Assembly: GCA_963665005.2 (NCBI GenBank) | Contig: CAXXTQ010000001.1 | Location: 1,612,001-1,676,000, forward strand | Direction of reading: 5' to 3' | Source of the DNA: G963665005 sp963665005 | GTDB taxonomy: Bacteria > Bacillota > Clostridia > Christensenellales > SZUA-584 | Length of the DNA: 64,000 nt | Shown: positions 41,571 to 50,890 of the stretch, piece by piece | Layout: every line of letters starts with the position of its first letter | Numbering within the stretch: the first letter of the stretch is position 1 | Position numbers and translations under genes: made by a program | Notes under the pieces: model-generated | What the model was told of the DNA's origin: nothing | What the model saw: the letters and a program-made list of their open reading frames with translations, nothing else | The model's database searches: none

Positions 41571-42425
41571 ATGATTAAAGTAGAAGGGCTCTACCACTCT
41601 TATAGCAAAGATGAAGTTTACGCTGTAAAAGATGTAAATTTTGAGGTGCCGAAAGGCGAGGTGTTTGGATTTTTGGGCCCATCGGGCGCGGGTAAATCTA
41701 CAACTCAAAATGTTTTGACGGGATTGCTCAAGCTTCAGAAAGGCAGTGTGTCTGTCGCCGGTTATGATGTTAAGCATCTCTCGCAAAAGATGTTTAACGA
41801 GATTGGCATGTCTTTTGAACAGTCTAATGTATACAGCAAATTAACGGCAATGGAAAACCTTAACTTTTATAGCAAATTGTTTGATGTGCCTACGCGAGAC
41901 CCTGCAGAGCTGCTCGCTTTAGTCGGGCTTGAAGGAAAAGAAAAAATGAAAGCAGGTGAATTCTCCAAAGGAATGAAACACCGGCTGACTTTCGTGAGGT
42001 CTATGATAAATAACCCTACGCTGTGGTTTCTTGATGAGCCGACAACAGGGCTTGATCCGGCAATCGCCGCATCTATAAAAGATATTATAAAAGAGCAGAA
42101 TAATAAAGGCGTGACTGTTTTTCTTACAACGCATAATATGTACATAGCTGATGAGCTTTGCAACCGCGTGGCATTTATTATTGACGGAGTTATAAAACTG
42201 ATAGATTCGCCAAAAAACCTGAAATTACAGTACGGTCAAAAACTCGTCGAAGTCGAATACATACAAGACGGCAAACCGAAAAAAGAGTCGCTTTCTACAG
42301 TAGTGCAAAAAGACAAGGATAAGCTTGCGAAAATCGCCGACGAGAAAGAAATACTTACCATGCATACTAAGGAGGCGACGCTTGAAGAAATCTTTATTAA
42401 AGTAACCGGAAGGGGGCTTGCTTAA
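41571..42425 (+). CDS. ABC transporter ATP-binding protein
   Basis: This is a 284-residue ATPase. Walker A LGPSGAGKSTTQNVL, an altered signature FSKGMKHRLTFVRSM in place of LSGGQ, Walker B LWFLDEPTTGLDP and switch VFLTTHNMYIADEL are in order. The ~60-residue C-terminal extension is usual in DrrA/NatA-type exporters. The ATG follows AAAGGAGG. It overlaps none of its neighbours but lies one base before the first permease start, forming one operon with TetR and two permeases. Confidence 0.95.
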   Translation: MIKVEGLYHSYSKDEVYAVKDVNFEVPKGEVFGFLGPSGAGKSTTQNVLTGLLKLQKGSVSVAGYDVKHLSQKMFNEIGMSFEQSNVYSKLTAMENLNFYSKLFDVPTRDPAELLALVGLEGKEKMKAGEFSKGMKHRLTFVRSMINNPTLWFLDEPTTGLDPAIAASIKDIIKEQNNKGVTVFLTTHNMYIADELCNRVAFIIDGVIKLIDSPKNLKLQYGQKLVEVEYIQDGKPKKESLSTVVQKDKDKLAKIADEKEILTMHTKEATLEEIFIKVTGRGLA

Positions 42426-42426
42426 C

Positions 42427-43533
42427 ATGAAACTTTTAAGCAGCTTTAAAAAAGAGATTATTCTTGCTACGAGAAGTTTCTATTTTTACATAGAAATAGG
42501 TTTCGCGGTAATAATTCTTATCGTTTTGCTGTTTGCTATCCCAGAGCATACAAATATGGTGCAGACAGAATATATATATATGAACCTTTCGGCGCAGGGC
42601 GAACAATATATCGAAAATGAATTGCAAAAACAAGGAATTGACGATATCCAGGCTACTGAAATAGAAGCGGGTGATGTAACATATAACGCTCGGCTGATTA
42701 CCACCGACGAGAGCGAAATATATCTTTTAGACAGCGAGAACGCAGTACGCGAGCTGTCAGAACAAAACATGAACATAGGCGCTGTTATAAGTATGGACGA
42801 TAGCGGCGAATTGCAATATAAATATTATCTTCAAGGTTATGAATCCGACCGGCTCAAAAACCTGATGTCTGTTTTACATAACGTGAATACGCAGGACATG
42901 ATGGATAAATTCGAGAGCCAGGAAGTACGTAGCATATCGACAGATTATGTGCCGCTTAACGATAAACAGAACGCGATACCGCCGCTGCTGGCGTTCAGCG
43001 GGTCGCTTATGGGCATGTTTATCATGGCGGCGTTTATTTTCCTTGACAGAGAAGAGGGAGTCATAAAAGCGTATGCAATTACCGCATCATCGGTATCACG
43101 ATATCTGCTCAGCAAAGTTTTTGTACTTTTGCTTACGTCTGTAGTATCGGGGCTTATAGTTGTGGTTCCTATTATGGGTTTTCAGATAAATTACGCACTA
43201 ATGCTTCTGCTTCTTATAACCACAGGATTCTTTGCGTCAACGCTGGGGCTTTTACTTGGAACGTTCTTTTCGGATATGATGAAATCTTTCGGAGTGGTAT
43301 TCATATTTATAATAATACTCTTGCTTCCAAGCCTTGCATACTTTATTCCTAGCTGGGATCCGGTATGGATAAAGATAATACCGTCATATCCAATGCTTCA
43401 GAGCTTTAAAGAGATAATGCTTAAAAACGGCGATGCTGTATACGTACTTCTTACAAGCGCAGGGTTTACTGCCGGCAGCATTATATTGTTTGCTATTACC
43501 AATATAAGATTCAGAAAAACGCTCAGCGTTTAG
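42427..43533 (+). CDS. ABC-2 type permease
   Basis: This is a 368-residue membrane protein. One N-terminal helix (FYIEIGFAVIILIVLLFAI) is followed by a long extracytoplasmic loop (about 40-190) and five C-terminal helices, the NatB/ABC-2 layout. I chose the ATG at 42427 (MKLLSSFKKEII) since GGGGG lies upstream; a TTG at 42418 overlaps the ATPase. It pairs with the permease that follows. Confidence 0.9.
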   Translation: MKLLSSFKKEIILATRSFYFYIEIGFAVIILIVLLFAIPEHTNMVQTEYIYMNLSAQGEQYIENELQKQGIDDIQATEIEAGDVTYNARLITTDESEIYLLDSENAVRELSEQNMNIGAVISMDDSGELQYKYYLQGYESDRLKNLMSVLHNVNTQDMMDKFESQEVRSISTDYVPLNDKQNAIPPLLAFSGSLMGMFIMAAFIFLDREEGVIKAYAITASSVSRYLLSKVFVLLLTSVVSGLIVVVPIMGFQINYALMLLLLITTGFFASTLGLLLGTFFSDMMKSFGVVFIFIIILLLPSLAYFIPSWDPVWIKIIPSYPMLQSFKEIMLKNGDAVYVLLTSAGFTAGSIILFAITNIRFRKTLSV

Positions 43534-43548
43534 CAAAGGGGGATAGTA

Positions 43549-44553
43549 ATGTTAAAAAAAATTCTGACTATTTTTAAAAGAGATATTAAGGTTAACTTTA
43601 GAGAAGCGATCACGCTGTACATTTTTATCGCGCCCTTGCTTTTAGCGGTGGGAATAAATATTATTACTCCGGGCATTAACGACACCACCGTGAATTTTGC
43701 GATGATAGAAAACGAAAATACCGAGCAGGCCGCTTACTTTGATGATTTTGCGCATGTAGCGCTTTTTGAAAACGAGCAAGAAGTAAACGACAGGGTACTC
43801 GGGCGCGATAACGTTGTGGGTATACTGCCAAAGCAAGAAGGATATTATATACTGACGCAGGGCAACGAGCCCGAATCGGTTGTGGAATATTCAAAGCTAT
43901 TAAATGTGCTGTATGAATCGGAAGTTAGCCTTGAAGATTCAACTGCGCAGATAGTCGATTTCGGCAGAACGATTCCGCCGTTAAAAAAGATGCTTGTCAA
44001 CATGCTACTGCTTATGATACCTATGCTTTCGGGTATGATAATCGCGCTTAATATAGTAGAAGAAAAGGCGGATAACACGGTAAGCGCGATAAACGTGACG
44101 CCGACTTCGCGCAATGTATTTCTTTTGGGCAAGAGTTTGACAGGTATGGTAGTATCGCTGGTTACATCTGTTGCCTGTATCTATATCACGGGATTTTATG
44201 ATGTGAATATCTGGCAGCTTGTGCTTATAGTACTGTCGGGCGCGGCATTGGCTCTTTTAATAGGTTTCTTCCAAGGCGTCAACAGCGACGATGTTATGGA
44301 AGCGGCGGGAAGCGTAAAGCTTATGTTTCTGCCAATGGCAGGGTCGATTGTCGGTTATGAGCTTGTAACAGGCAACTGGCAGATATTCTTCTGGTGGTCG
44401 CCTTTCTACTGGGCTTACCGTGCAAATGATATGATACTTTCAAAAAGCGGTACATGGGGAGATTTTCTTCTTTACATCGGCATAATAATTGCAATATGTG
44501 CAGTCTTTTATGCCCTTTTAGCGCCGAGAATAAGAAAAGGGCTTGAACACTAA
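43549..44553 (+). CDS. ABC-2 type permease
   Basis: This is a 334-residue membrane protein with the same topology as the permease before it: one N-terminal helix, an extracytoplasmic domain (about 40-140), then five helices including MLLLMIPMLSGMIIALNIVE. The ATG follows AAAGGGGGAT. Two different permeases with one ATPase suggest a heterodimeric exporter. Confidence 0.9.
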   Translation: MLKKILTIFKRDIKVNFREAITLYIFIAPLLLAVGINIITPGINDTTVNFAMIENENTEQAAYFDDFAHVALFENEQEVNDRVLGRDNVVGILPKQEGYYILTQGNEPESVVEYSKLLNVLYESEVSLEDSTAQIVDFGRTIPPLKKMLVNMLLLMIPMLSGMIIALNIVEEKADNTVSAINVTPTSRNVFLLGKSLTGMVVSLVTSVACIYITGFYDVNIWQLVLIVLSGAALALLIGFFQGVNSDDVMEAAGSVKLMFLPMAGSIVGYELVTGNWQIFFWWSPFYWAYRANDMILSKSGTWGDFLLYIGIIIAICAVFYALLAPRIRKGLEH

Positions 44554-44575
44554 ATATTTTTAGGAGGTCTGGAAT

Positions 44576-44776
44576 ATGATTATTGGAGCAATTGCGTGTC
44601 TGGTTTATGCAGCACTAGTGTACTATATCGCGATAAAAAAGCCGCCGGTGATGATAAGGCTTGTAAAAAAGAAAATGGGCAAAAAATCGACCGATAAGGC
44701 AGCAGTAATACTGAGTTACATATTCGCGACTTTAGCGCTTGCCGGAGCAGTCGTACTTTTTGTCTTAGCGCCCTGA
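44576..44776 (+). CDS. Small two-helix membrane protein of the exporter operon
   Basis: This is a 66-residue protein with helices MIIGAIACLVYAALVYYIAI and ILSYIFATLALAGAVVLFVL flanking a basic loop (RLVKKKMGKK). AGGAGG precedes the ATG, and it lies 22 bases after the second permease and before the operon terminator. Function unknown; it could be an accessory subunit. Confidence 0.75.
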   Translation: MIIGAIACLVYAALVYYIAIKKPPVMIRLVKKKMGKKSTDKAAVILSYIFATLALAGAVVLFVLAP

Positions 44777-44799
44777 ATGGCGGAAAAAATATGAAATTA

Positions 44800-44839
44800 A
44801 AGAACAGCAGGATTTATAATATCCGGTTGTTCTTTTTTT
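44800..44839 (+). terminator. Terminator of the TetR/ABC operon
   Basis: AAAGAACAGCAGGAT pairs with ATCCGGTTGTTCTTT (two mismatches), then a T run. The stretch to 45007 is AT-rich and shows no gene. Confidence 0.8.
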
Positions 44840-45007
44840 ATAAGCAGTATAGTAAAATCGTATCATTGTTAGCATTTATATCAATAAAATAACATAAATA
44901 TACGTATAATTGCATATATTGTTATTTTGTTATATATTATGTATTGTAAAATTAATCGACATAAATGAATTGCATAATGGAATTATATTTCTTTTGAGGT
45001 ATTTTAT

Positions 45008-46552
45008 ATGGCAATAAATTATTGGCTCAGCACATCGTTGTTCATCTTTTCTGTTATTGCATTAATAAGCGGTGTATATGCGTTTAGAATAAGATATTCG
45101 GGCGGAGCGACTGTATTGGGTGCATTTGCTTTCACAGTCGCTTTTTACAGTGCTTTTTATGCAATTGAAATAATAAGCTCGAACATACATATAATGCAGA
45201 TGATACACAGCGTTAAGATAGTCGCGCTTGCATTGCTGCCCGCTTTGGTTCTTTTAATGACGTACAAAGTTATTAAAAAAAACGAAAAGCTTAAACCTTG
45301 GCTTTATATCGCCACTTTTATTATTCCTTTAATAACTATAGTTTTAAGGCTGACTTATTCATTTCATACTTTATACTATTATGATTTTTCGCTTCAATCA
45401 AACGGACAGTTTATTACTCTAAACTTTAGCGCGGGTGTTTGGTATTATGTATTTGCAATATACGGAATGGCTGCACTAATAAGCGCTGCCGTCATACATA
45501 TTATCAATATAAAAAAAGGAAAAAGCAGATGCGTTGCTTCTGTTTATATGATTATAGCGCTTGCTGTCCCGATAATTTCGGGAATGTTAATAGTATTTGG
45601 AGTCAAGTTCGGCGGTGTAATAATTCTTCCTTTCACACTTCCTGTTTCATCGCTCTTTTTATTTATAGGAACGGTAAAACACGGCATGTTTGATCTTGTA
45701 CCGCTGGCGCAAAGCAGAGCTTTTGAATGCTCGGATAATGGAATTATTGTTTTGGATACAAATTTTTGCCTTGTAGATTTAAACCCTGCCGCGAAGATAA
45801 AGCTTGCCGAATTAAAAAAAGCTGTTTTTGGTAAAAATATAGCAGAGGTTTTAGATGAGGGAGAGCAAATCAAATCTGCGATATTAAGTAATACAGAATA
45901 CAGAATAGAAATAAGAAAAGATAATGAATTATTCTATTATAAAATAAACGGCTCAGCGCTTTTAGATAAAGGCAGAATAATCACCGGATATATAGTAAAC
46001 ATTATAGATATCACAGCATTGGTTAACACAATGGATGAATTAGCGACGCTTGTTTCTACCGATACGCTTACAGGCGCTCAAACAAGAAGACATTTTTATG
46101 AAAGAGCAGAGCTAGAGTTTTACAGAGCAAAGAGATTCAAGCATCCGCTTTCATTCATTATGCTTGATTTAGACCTTTTTAAAAAGGTTAATGACAAGTT
46201 CGGGCACAGGGCAGGCGATGAACTGTTGAGAAACGTAACAAATATTTGTAAAAAAGTAATTCGATCGATAGATTTACTGGGCAGGTTCGGCGGGGAAGAG
46301 TTTATGGTATTGCTTCCCGAGACAGGCATAGAAGGCGCAAAAATCGTTGCGGAAAGAATCCGACGGCTTGTGGAAGAAGAGGTGCTTTTGTTTGAACGCA
46401 AAGAGATAGAGATATCAGTCAGCATGGGTGTAACCGGCGTTGATTTAGTTAAAGAAGAGACTCTCGATATGTTTTTAAAGTTTGCAGACAAAGCTCTGTA
46501 TAATGCAAAAAACAAAGGGCGCAACAGGGTAGAGGTATTGCCGATAGAATAA
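45008..46552 (+). CDS. Membrane diguanylate cyclase (7TM sensor, PAS-like, GGDEF)
   Basis: This is a 514-residue protein. Seven hydrophobic helices fill residues 1-225, matching the N-terminal 7TM histidine-kinase/DGC sensor module. A PAS-like domain (about 235-335, NGIIVLDTNFCLVDLNPAA) follows, then a GGDEF domain. The active site is GRFGGEEFMVLLPE with LDLDLFKKVND upstream. RSID, five residues before GGEEF, is the RxxD inhibitory site, so the enzyme should make c-di-GMP and be product-inhibited. A c-di-GMP-I riboswitch lies at 30.4 kb. Start ATG at 45008 after TTTTGAGG. Confidence 0.95.
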   Translation: MAINYWLSTSLFIFSVIALISGVYAFRIRYSGGATVLGAFAFTVAFYSAFYAIEIISSNIHIMQMIHSVKIVALALLPALVLLMTYKVIKKNEKLKPWLYIATFIIPLITIVLRLTYSFHTLYYYDFSLQSNGQFITLNFSAGVWYYVFAIYGMAALISAAVIHIINIKKGKSRCVASVYMIIALAVPIISGMLIVFGVKFGGVIILPFTLPVSSLFLFIGTVKHGMFDLVPLAQSRAFECSDNGIIVLDTNFCLVDLNPAAKIKLAELKKAVFGKNIAEVLDEGEQIKSAILSNTEYRIEIRKDNELFYYKINGSALLDKGRIITGYIVNIIDITALVNTMDELATLVSTDTLTGAQTRRHFYERAELEFYRAKRFKHPLSFIMLDLDLFKKVNDKFGHRAGDELLRNVTNICKKVIRSIDLLGRFGGEEFMVLLPETGIEGAKIVAERIRRLVEEEVLLFERKEIEISVSMGVTGVDLVKEETLDMFLKFADKALYNAKNKGRNRVEVLPIE

Positions 46553-46612
46553 TATAATAGAGAACAGCGGCAGACTGCTCTTTAATTAACAGTTTAGAAA
46601 AAGGCCATATAG

Positions 46613-46654
46613 AAAAACCAGCCCCGGCATAGCTGCCAAGGCTGGCTGTTTTTA
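46613..46654. terminator. Terminator between the converging DGC and surface-protein genes
   Basis: CCAGCC and GGCTGG pair around an inner GGCA/TGCC stem. T runs on either side suit both strands. Confidence 0.7.
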
Positions 46655-46661
46655 TTTAAAA

Positions 46662-47939
46662 TTATTTATCGTCTTTTGGGAACTCTATCGGTGGAATATC
46701 ACGAGGCTTGTTCAGTTTTTTAGGCTTTGATGCCTTTTTATTATAAGTTGCTCTGCCTATGAATATCGTCAAAGTTACAGACAACAGCGCTGTTGCAATC
46801 AAAGCTATAATAAGAGCAACTATAGATACTCCCGGAGTTTGCGCAGATTCGTCCTGTGTATCTGGCACAGGCTCGGGCGTTGCTGTTGGCTCGGGTGTAG
46901 GTTCAACAGTGGGCTCGGGTGTTGCCAAAGGCTCGGCAGCGACAACCTCCTGCTCAAAATTATGTAATGCATCTGGTAAAACTTCGTTTGTTACAAAATA
47001 GCTTGAACAATGGTAAATCACAAATGTAACAATACCGTTTTCGTCTACCACTGCTTCTGCTTTGCCTTCTATAACGCCTGCGTCACCGTAATAATAGTAT
47101 AGATACAAAACATCTCCCGGGCTTTGACCCTCGGCGGCAAAGGAATATGTGAACTTGCCCGGCAGCTGTCCAGAATGGTTAAAATGAAGCTGATATACAT
47201 CTTTTCCGCCGGCAACAGCAGAGAGATCTTCGCTTTTTTCCATTACAACCCCAAGGTCAAGCGTTTCTGCTTCGGGCATATCTTTTAAATCCGCCGCGTT
47301 TACCGTTACTTTATATGTGCCAAAATCAATAGTAAGGCTGCCTTTCTTTTCTACCAGAGAGCTAAGCACGAATGTCGGTATCTTTGTATCTTCTTCCATG
47401 CTGAATTCAAGCGCCGCGCCCTGCTCCGCTTCGTCTATGTTTATGTTGAGCAGTGTCCAGCCTTCGGGTGTTTCGGTCGGTCTTGGCGTTGCGTTAGGGT
47501 CTCTCGTCTTTTTTGGAGTAGCAGCAGGTGCGGTAACAACGGTAGCGGTCAAAGTTTTACTTATACTAAATGAACCTGTAGGATTAAGATTTTCATCTAC
47601 AGTACAGCCTTCTCCAGATACTTTTATAGTGCAAGTATCACCCGGCTTAGCGTCTGATGCTACTGTAACAGATAATTTTTTTGATATACTTAGGCTTCCG
47701 TTAGAGCTCCCGGAAGCATCACAGTTGGCTGAGGCACTACTGAATTTGCCGCCGCTGGATGCTTCTGCAACCCAATTAAAAGCAGTTCCGCTAATAGAAA
47801 CAGTATATGTATACGTTTTGCCTGCCTGAACCGAAGTTTTCCCAGAAATGCTTACGGACGCACCAGCAAACGCCGTTACTATACCAATCATCGAAACCAA
47901 AAGTACCATTACTAATAAAATTACCCCAAATTTTTTCAT
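46662..47939 (-). CDS. Exported, membrane-anchored surface protein with beta-sandwich domains and Pro-rich stalk
   Basis: This is a 425-residue protein. A signal peptide (VILLVMVLLVSMIGIVTAFA) is followed by an Ig/cohesin-like beta-sandwich (about 27-137) and a Thr/Pro linker (KKTRDPNATPRPTETPEG). A second beta-rich domain (about 160-325, with YQLHFNHSGQLPGKFTYSF and VLYLYYYYGD) follows, then a Glu-Pro-Thr stalk, a transmembrane helix (IVALIIALIATALLSVTLTI) and a basic tail. It is oriented with three dockerin-bearing peptidoglycan enzymes immediately upstream. The first domain is the best candidate in the window for a dockerin receptor, but I cannot identify it as a cohesin by eye. Confidence 0.75.
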   Translation of the reverse strand: MKKFGVILLVMVLLVSMIGIVTAFAGASVSISGKTSVQAGKTYTYTVSISGTAFNWVAEASSGGKFSSASANCDASGSSNGSLSISKKLSVTVASDAKPGDTCTIKVSGEGCTVDENLNPTGSFSISKTLTATVVTAPAATPKKTRDPNATPRPTETPEGWTLLNINIDEAEQGAALEFSMEEDTKIPTFVLSSLVEKKGSLTIDFGTYKVTVNAADLKDMPEAETLDLGVVMEKSEDLSAVAGGKDVYQLHFNHSGQLPGKFTYSFAAEGQSPGDVLYLYYYYGDAGVIEGKAEAVVDENGIVTFVIYHCSSYFVTNEVLPDALHNFEQEVVAAEPLATPEPTVEPTPEPTATPEPVPDTQDESAQTPGVSIVALIIALIATALLSVTLTIFIGRATYNKKASKPKKLNKPRDIPPIEFPKDDK

Positions 47940-48088
47940 TTTTTACCCCCCGCTTATTCTTGTAATCGGCTTAAATTGATGCCGATAACTGTTTTCTTGT
48001 TTTTTTTATTATTTTTATTATATATTAAGTGTTTACAAATGAACTTTAAGTTCATTTAAAACATTCTATACTCCTTCAGCATTGCTAA

Positions 48089-49783
48089 TTAAAAATTTAC
48101 GCGCCTGCCGTGGCTTAGCATATCGCTGTACCAGCCTTCGACCCGGCATATAATTACGCATCCATACAAGGACGAAGCGTGTATATGATAACCGTCTCCC
48201 AGATAAATTCCTATATGTCCTATATGGTCTCCGTCGTCGGGGTTATCCGAGAAATAGAACATCAAATCTCCCGGCTGAAGGTTCTCTTTAGCAACGTATG
48301 CCCACTGCTCACGCCGGCTGTAAGTATCGGCCGTAGATCTACCAATATGATAGCCGACCTGATTAAGGCAGTAATGCACAAAGCCGGAGCAATCGAAAGT
48401 GTTGGGGCCCTCGTCTCCCCAGACATACGGATCGCCCTGCTGCGCCAGAGCCATAGTCAAAAACTCCATTATATTAGGGTCTGTAACATCAAGCGAAAAT
48501 TCAACTTTGCCGGTCAGAATTTTTAAATCAAGTATATCTAGACGAATAAGAGTATAATCTGTTATAGATATTTCCCCGTTTCCGTTTACATCGATTGCTT
48601 GCGCGAATTCACCAGTTAAATTTTTGAGCTCCAAAATATCAAGCCTTGCCAGAGTATAATCCAAGATATTTATATCGCCGTCTCCGTTGCCGTCTCCAAG
48701 AACGGCTAATTTTAGCTCGTCTCTTAAAATCCCATTGATAACAAGCTTTACACTCATACCAGTTGAGACAGAATCTCCCGTATACAAAGCTCCGTTTTTA
48801 TCGTATATAGTAATATCCTGTGCATCGTTTGCCATGTTTGTTATAAGCTGCGCAGCGGAAGTGCCTTTCATAATGTTGTGTAAAATATTTTTTGTTTGGT
48901 CTATCGAATAAACTGATGAATCGAGACAAGCTGATTTTACAGTCACTGCACATTCTGCCGTAAAACCGCCGTCTTGTGTTGTTGCTGTTATGGTAGCGGA
49001 GCCAACCGCAGCGGCTGTTATCAAGCCTTGCGATACCGTCGCTATATTCTCATTGCTTGAAGTCCAAGTTACCGTTTTATCCGCAGCATCGGCGGGAGAT
49101 ACCGTCTCTGTAAGCTGTTTTGTATCCTGCGGACAGAGGGTAACCGAAGATATATCAAGAGCAACGCTCTGCACGGGTATATCTTTTTGCGGAGTATAAA
49201 CAACGGTGCAGCCGCCGTCCTGCAAAGCGATTATTACCGCCATGTCATCGCTGCCGTCAGTGGTGTCGAGATAGTTATTTGATACATCAAGAGCGGTTAA
49301 CTGAGCAAGCTCTGAAAGTGCGCTTATGCCGGATATGCTGTTGCCGCTCAAATCAAGCGTTGTAAGCTGTGTTAAAGCCGAAAGAGCGCTTATATCGGAT
49401 ATGTTGTTACCGGACAAATCAAGCGTTGCAAGTTGGGTTAAATTTGAAAGTGCGCTTATGCTCGATATGGTGTTGCCGCCAAGGTTAAGGCTTGTTATGC
49501 TAACGGCATATTCCATGCCCGAAAGATTGGTTATGCTGCTTTGCGATAAATCAAGAGGAGCGGAAAAAACGCCGAGTTCTCCCTGCGTAATTTCGCCGTC
49601 GCCGCCTGTGTCTACTCCCGCCGTTATAAGCGCGGATTTTAAATTATCGTCCGTAAAGACAATAATATCTTCGTCAGCCGCAAAAGCGGAAGGCAACCCA
49701 ATGCTGTTTATTATCAGCATGACGGCAAGCGGTATCAAAACAGCGATTTTTCTTCGCTTGTTTTGAAAAAATGTTTTTTCCAT
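48089..49783 (-). CDS. Exported LRR - BIG2 - dockerin - NlpC/P60 peptidase
   Basis: This is a 564-residue protein. Domains in order: signal peptide (about 1-36, ending PSAFA-A); leucine-rich repeats (about 75-175, LTQLTTLDLSGNSISGISAL-type units); a BIG2 Ig-like domain (about 203-283, ending ITATTQDGGFTAECAVTV); a linker domain (290-360); a tandem dockerin-type module (about 362-424, GDGNGDGDINILDYTLARL and DVNGNGEISITDYTLIRL); and a C-terminal NlpC/P60 domain with Cys465 in NTFDCSGF and His523 in HIGHIGIY. The enzyme should cut peptidoglycan stem peptides outside the cell. Its dockerin is nearly the same as those in the next two genes, implying a common partner. Confidence 0.9.
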   Translation of the reverse strand: MEKTFFQNKRRKIAVLIPLAVMLIINSIGLPSAFAADEDIIVFTDDNLKSALITAGVDTGGDGEITQGELGVFSAPLDLSQSSITNLSGMEYAVSITSLNLGGNTISSISALSNLTQLATLDLSGNNISDISALSALTQLTTLDLSGNSISGISALSELAQLTALDVSNNYLDTTDGSDDMAVIIALQDGGCTVVYTPQKDIPVQSVALDISSVTLCPQDTKQLTETVSPADAADKTVTWTSSNENIATVSQGLITAAAVGSATITATTQDGGFTAECAVTVKSACLDSSVYSIDQTKNILHNIMKGTSAAQLITNMANDAQDITIYDKNGALYTGDSVSTGMSVKLVINGILRDELKLAVLGDGNGDGDINILDYTLARLDILELKNLTGEFAQAIDVNGNGEISITDYTLIRLDILDLKILTGKVEFSLDVTDPNIMEFLTMALAQQGDPYVWGDEGPNTFDCSGFVHYCLNQVGYHIGRSTADTYSRREQWAYVAKENLQPGDLMFYFSDNPDDGDHIGHIGIYLGDGYHIHASSLYGCVIICRVEGWYSDMLSHGRRVNF

Positions 49784-49825
49784 AACCCCACCTTTATATT
49801 ATTATATAATCAACGGCATTGAATT

Positions 49826-50791
49826 TTATTGAAAATACTCAACAAATCCATCAGCCAATCCTTTAACTATTTTATCCTGATACGCACTCGTTACGAGAAG
49901 GTTATCTTCTTTCTCGTTTGTCATATATCCCATTTCAATATTGCACACAGGCACTTTTGACCAGCAAAATCCCGTCTGGTCGTCTCTTGATTTTATTCCG
50001 CGATTTACAGCACCTGTTTGTGCGACAGTATTTTCTATCAAACAACCGGCGAGCGATGCGGAATTCGCCGCAACGTTTGCGTCGCTTGTGTCCATACAGC
50101 CGGGCGTCGGAACAAGCACGGAAATACCTTCTTTTGCAGGATCGTCGCTTCCGTCGGCGTGTATACGGAGCCAGCAGTCAACCTGCGCATTATTCATCAT
50201 TACCGCCCGCTCGGCGTTAGATATATTCACATCATGCGACTGCCTGGTCATTACAACCTCGGCGCCGAGTGCCTCTAGCGCGGCTTTAAGCTTTAGCCCG
50301 GCCTGCAGATTGACAACGTATTCGGGCACCCGGGTAAACCGTCCCTGCGTACCCGAAGAAACTTTCTTTTTCATCTCCGTACCGTTTGGAGATACAAGCT
50401 CTAATTCTGTGTTGCTTACTTTCTGGTGGCCGGGGTCGAGGCCTATTTTTATACCGAGCAAAGGAAGGCTGCCGCCCGTTGAATCGATTGATTTAAGCCC
50501 TAGAATATGCAGCCTTATGCAGGTATAATCAATAATCGTTATCTGCCCGTCGCAATTTATATCTGCACAGCTCCTGTTTTCCTGCTGTAAATTTTTCAGC
50601 CCGAGAATATCAAGCCTTATCAATGTATAGTCGATTATACTGATAAGGTTATCACCATTGATATCGCCTAATTTTGTTTGCTCGTCTGCATTAGCCACAG
50701 AAATACCGGAGAAGCAGAAGATAAGCATGAATATGACAATAAATGCTATTGGAGTTTTTATTAGATATCTGCCTTGAAATAATCTTTTCAT
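49826..50791 (-). CDS. Exported dockerin - N-acetylmuramoyl-L-alanine amidase (Amidase_3)
   Basis: This is a 321-residue protein: signal peptide (about 1-35), a tandem dockerin-type module directly after it (about 41-100, GDINGDNLISIIDYTLIRL and DINCDGQITIIDYTCIRL), and an Amidase_3 domain (about 112-320). The zinc ligands His122 (LDPGHQ), Glu157 (PEYVVNLQ) and His211 (RIHADGS) and the catalytic Glu286 (NIEMGYMTN) are all visible, so it should be active and release stem peptides from glycan chains. It starts 99 bases after the SpoIID-family gene upstream and ends 42 bases before the NlpC/P60 gene. Confidence 0.92.
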   Translation of the reverse strand: MKRLFQGRYLIKTPIAFIVIFMLIFCFSGISVANADEQTKLGDINGDNLISIIDYTLIRLDILGLKNLQQENRSCADINCDGQITIIDYTCIRLHILGLKSIDSTGGSLPLLGIKIGLDPGHQKVSNTELELVSPNGTEMKKKVSSGTQGRFTRVPEYVVNLQAGLKLKAALEALGAEVVMTRQSHDVNISNAERAVMMNNAQVDCWLRIHADGSDDPAKEGISVLVPTPGCMDTSDANVAANSASLAGCLIENTVAQTGAVNRGIKSRDDQTGFCWSKVPVCNIEMGYMTNEKEDNLLVTSAYQDKIVKGLADGFVEYFQ

Positions 50792-50890
50792 ACTTCACCT
50801 TTACAACGCAAAACCATTTTCTTATATCTGTAAATCAATGTCAATCTGTAATTTTAATTTTTTATTAAATTACAGATTTAAAAATTAAAA

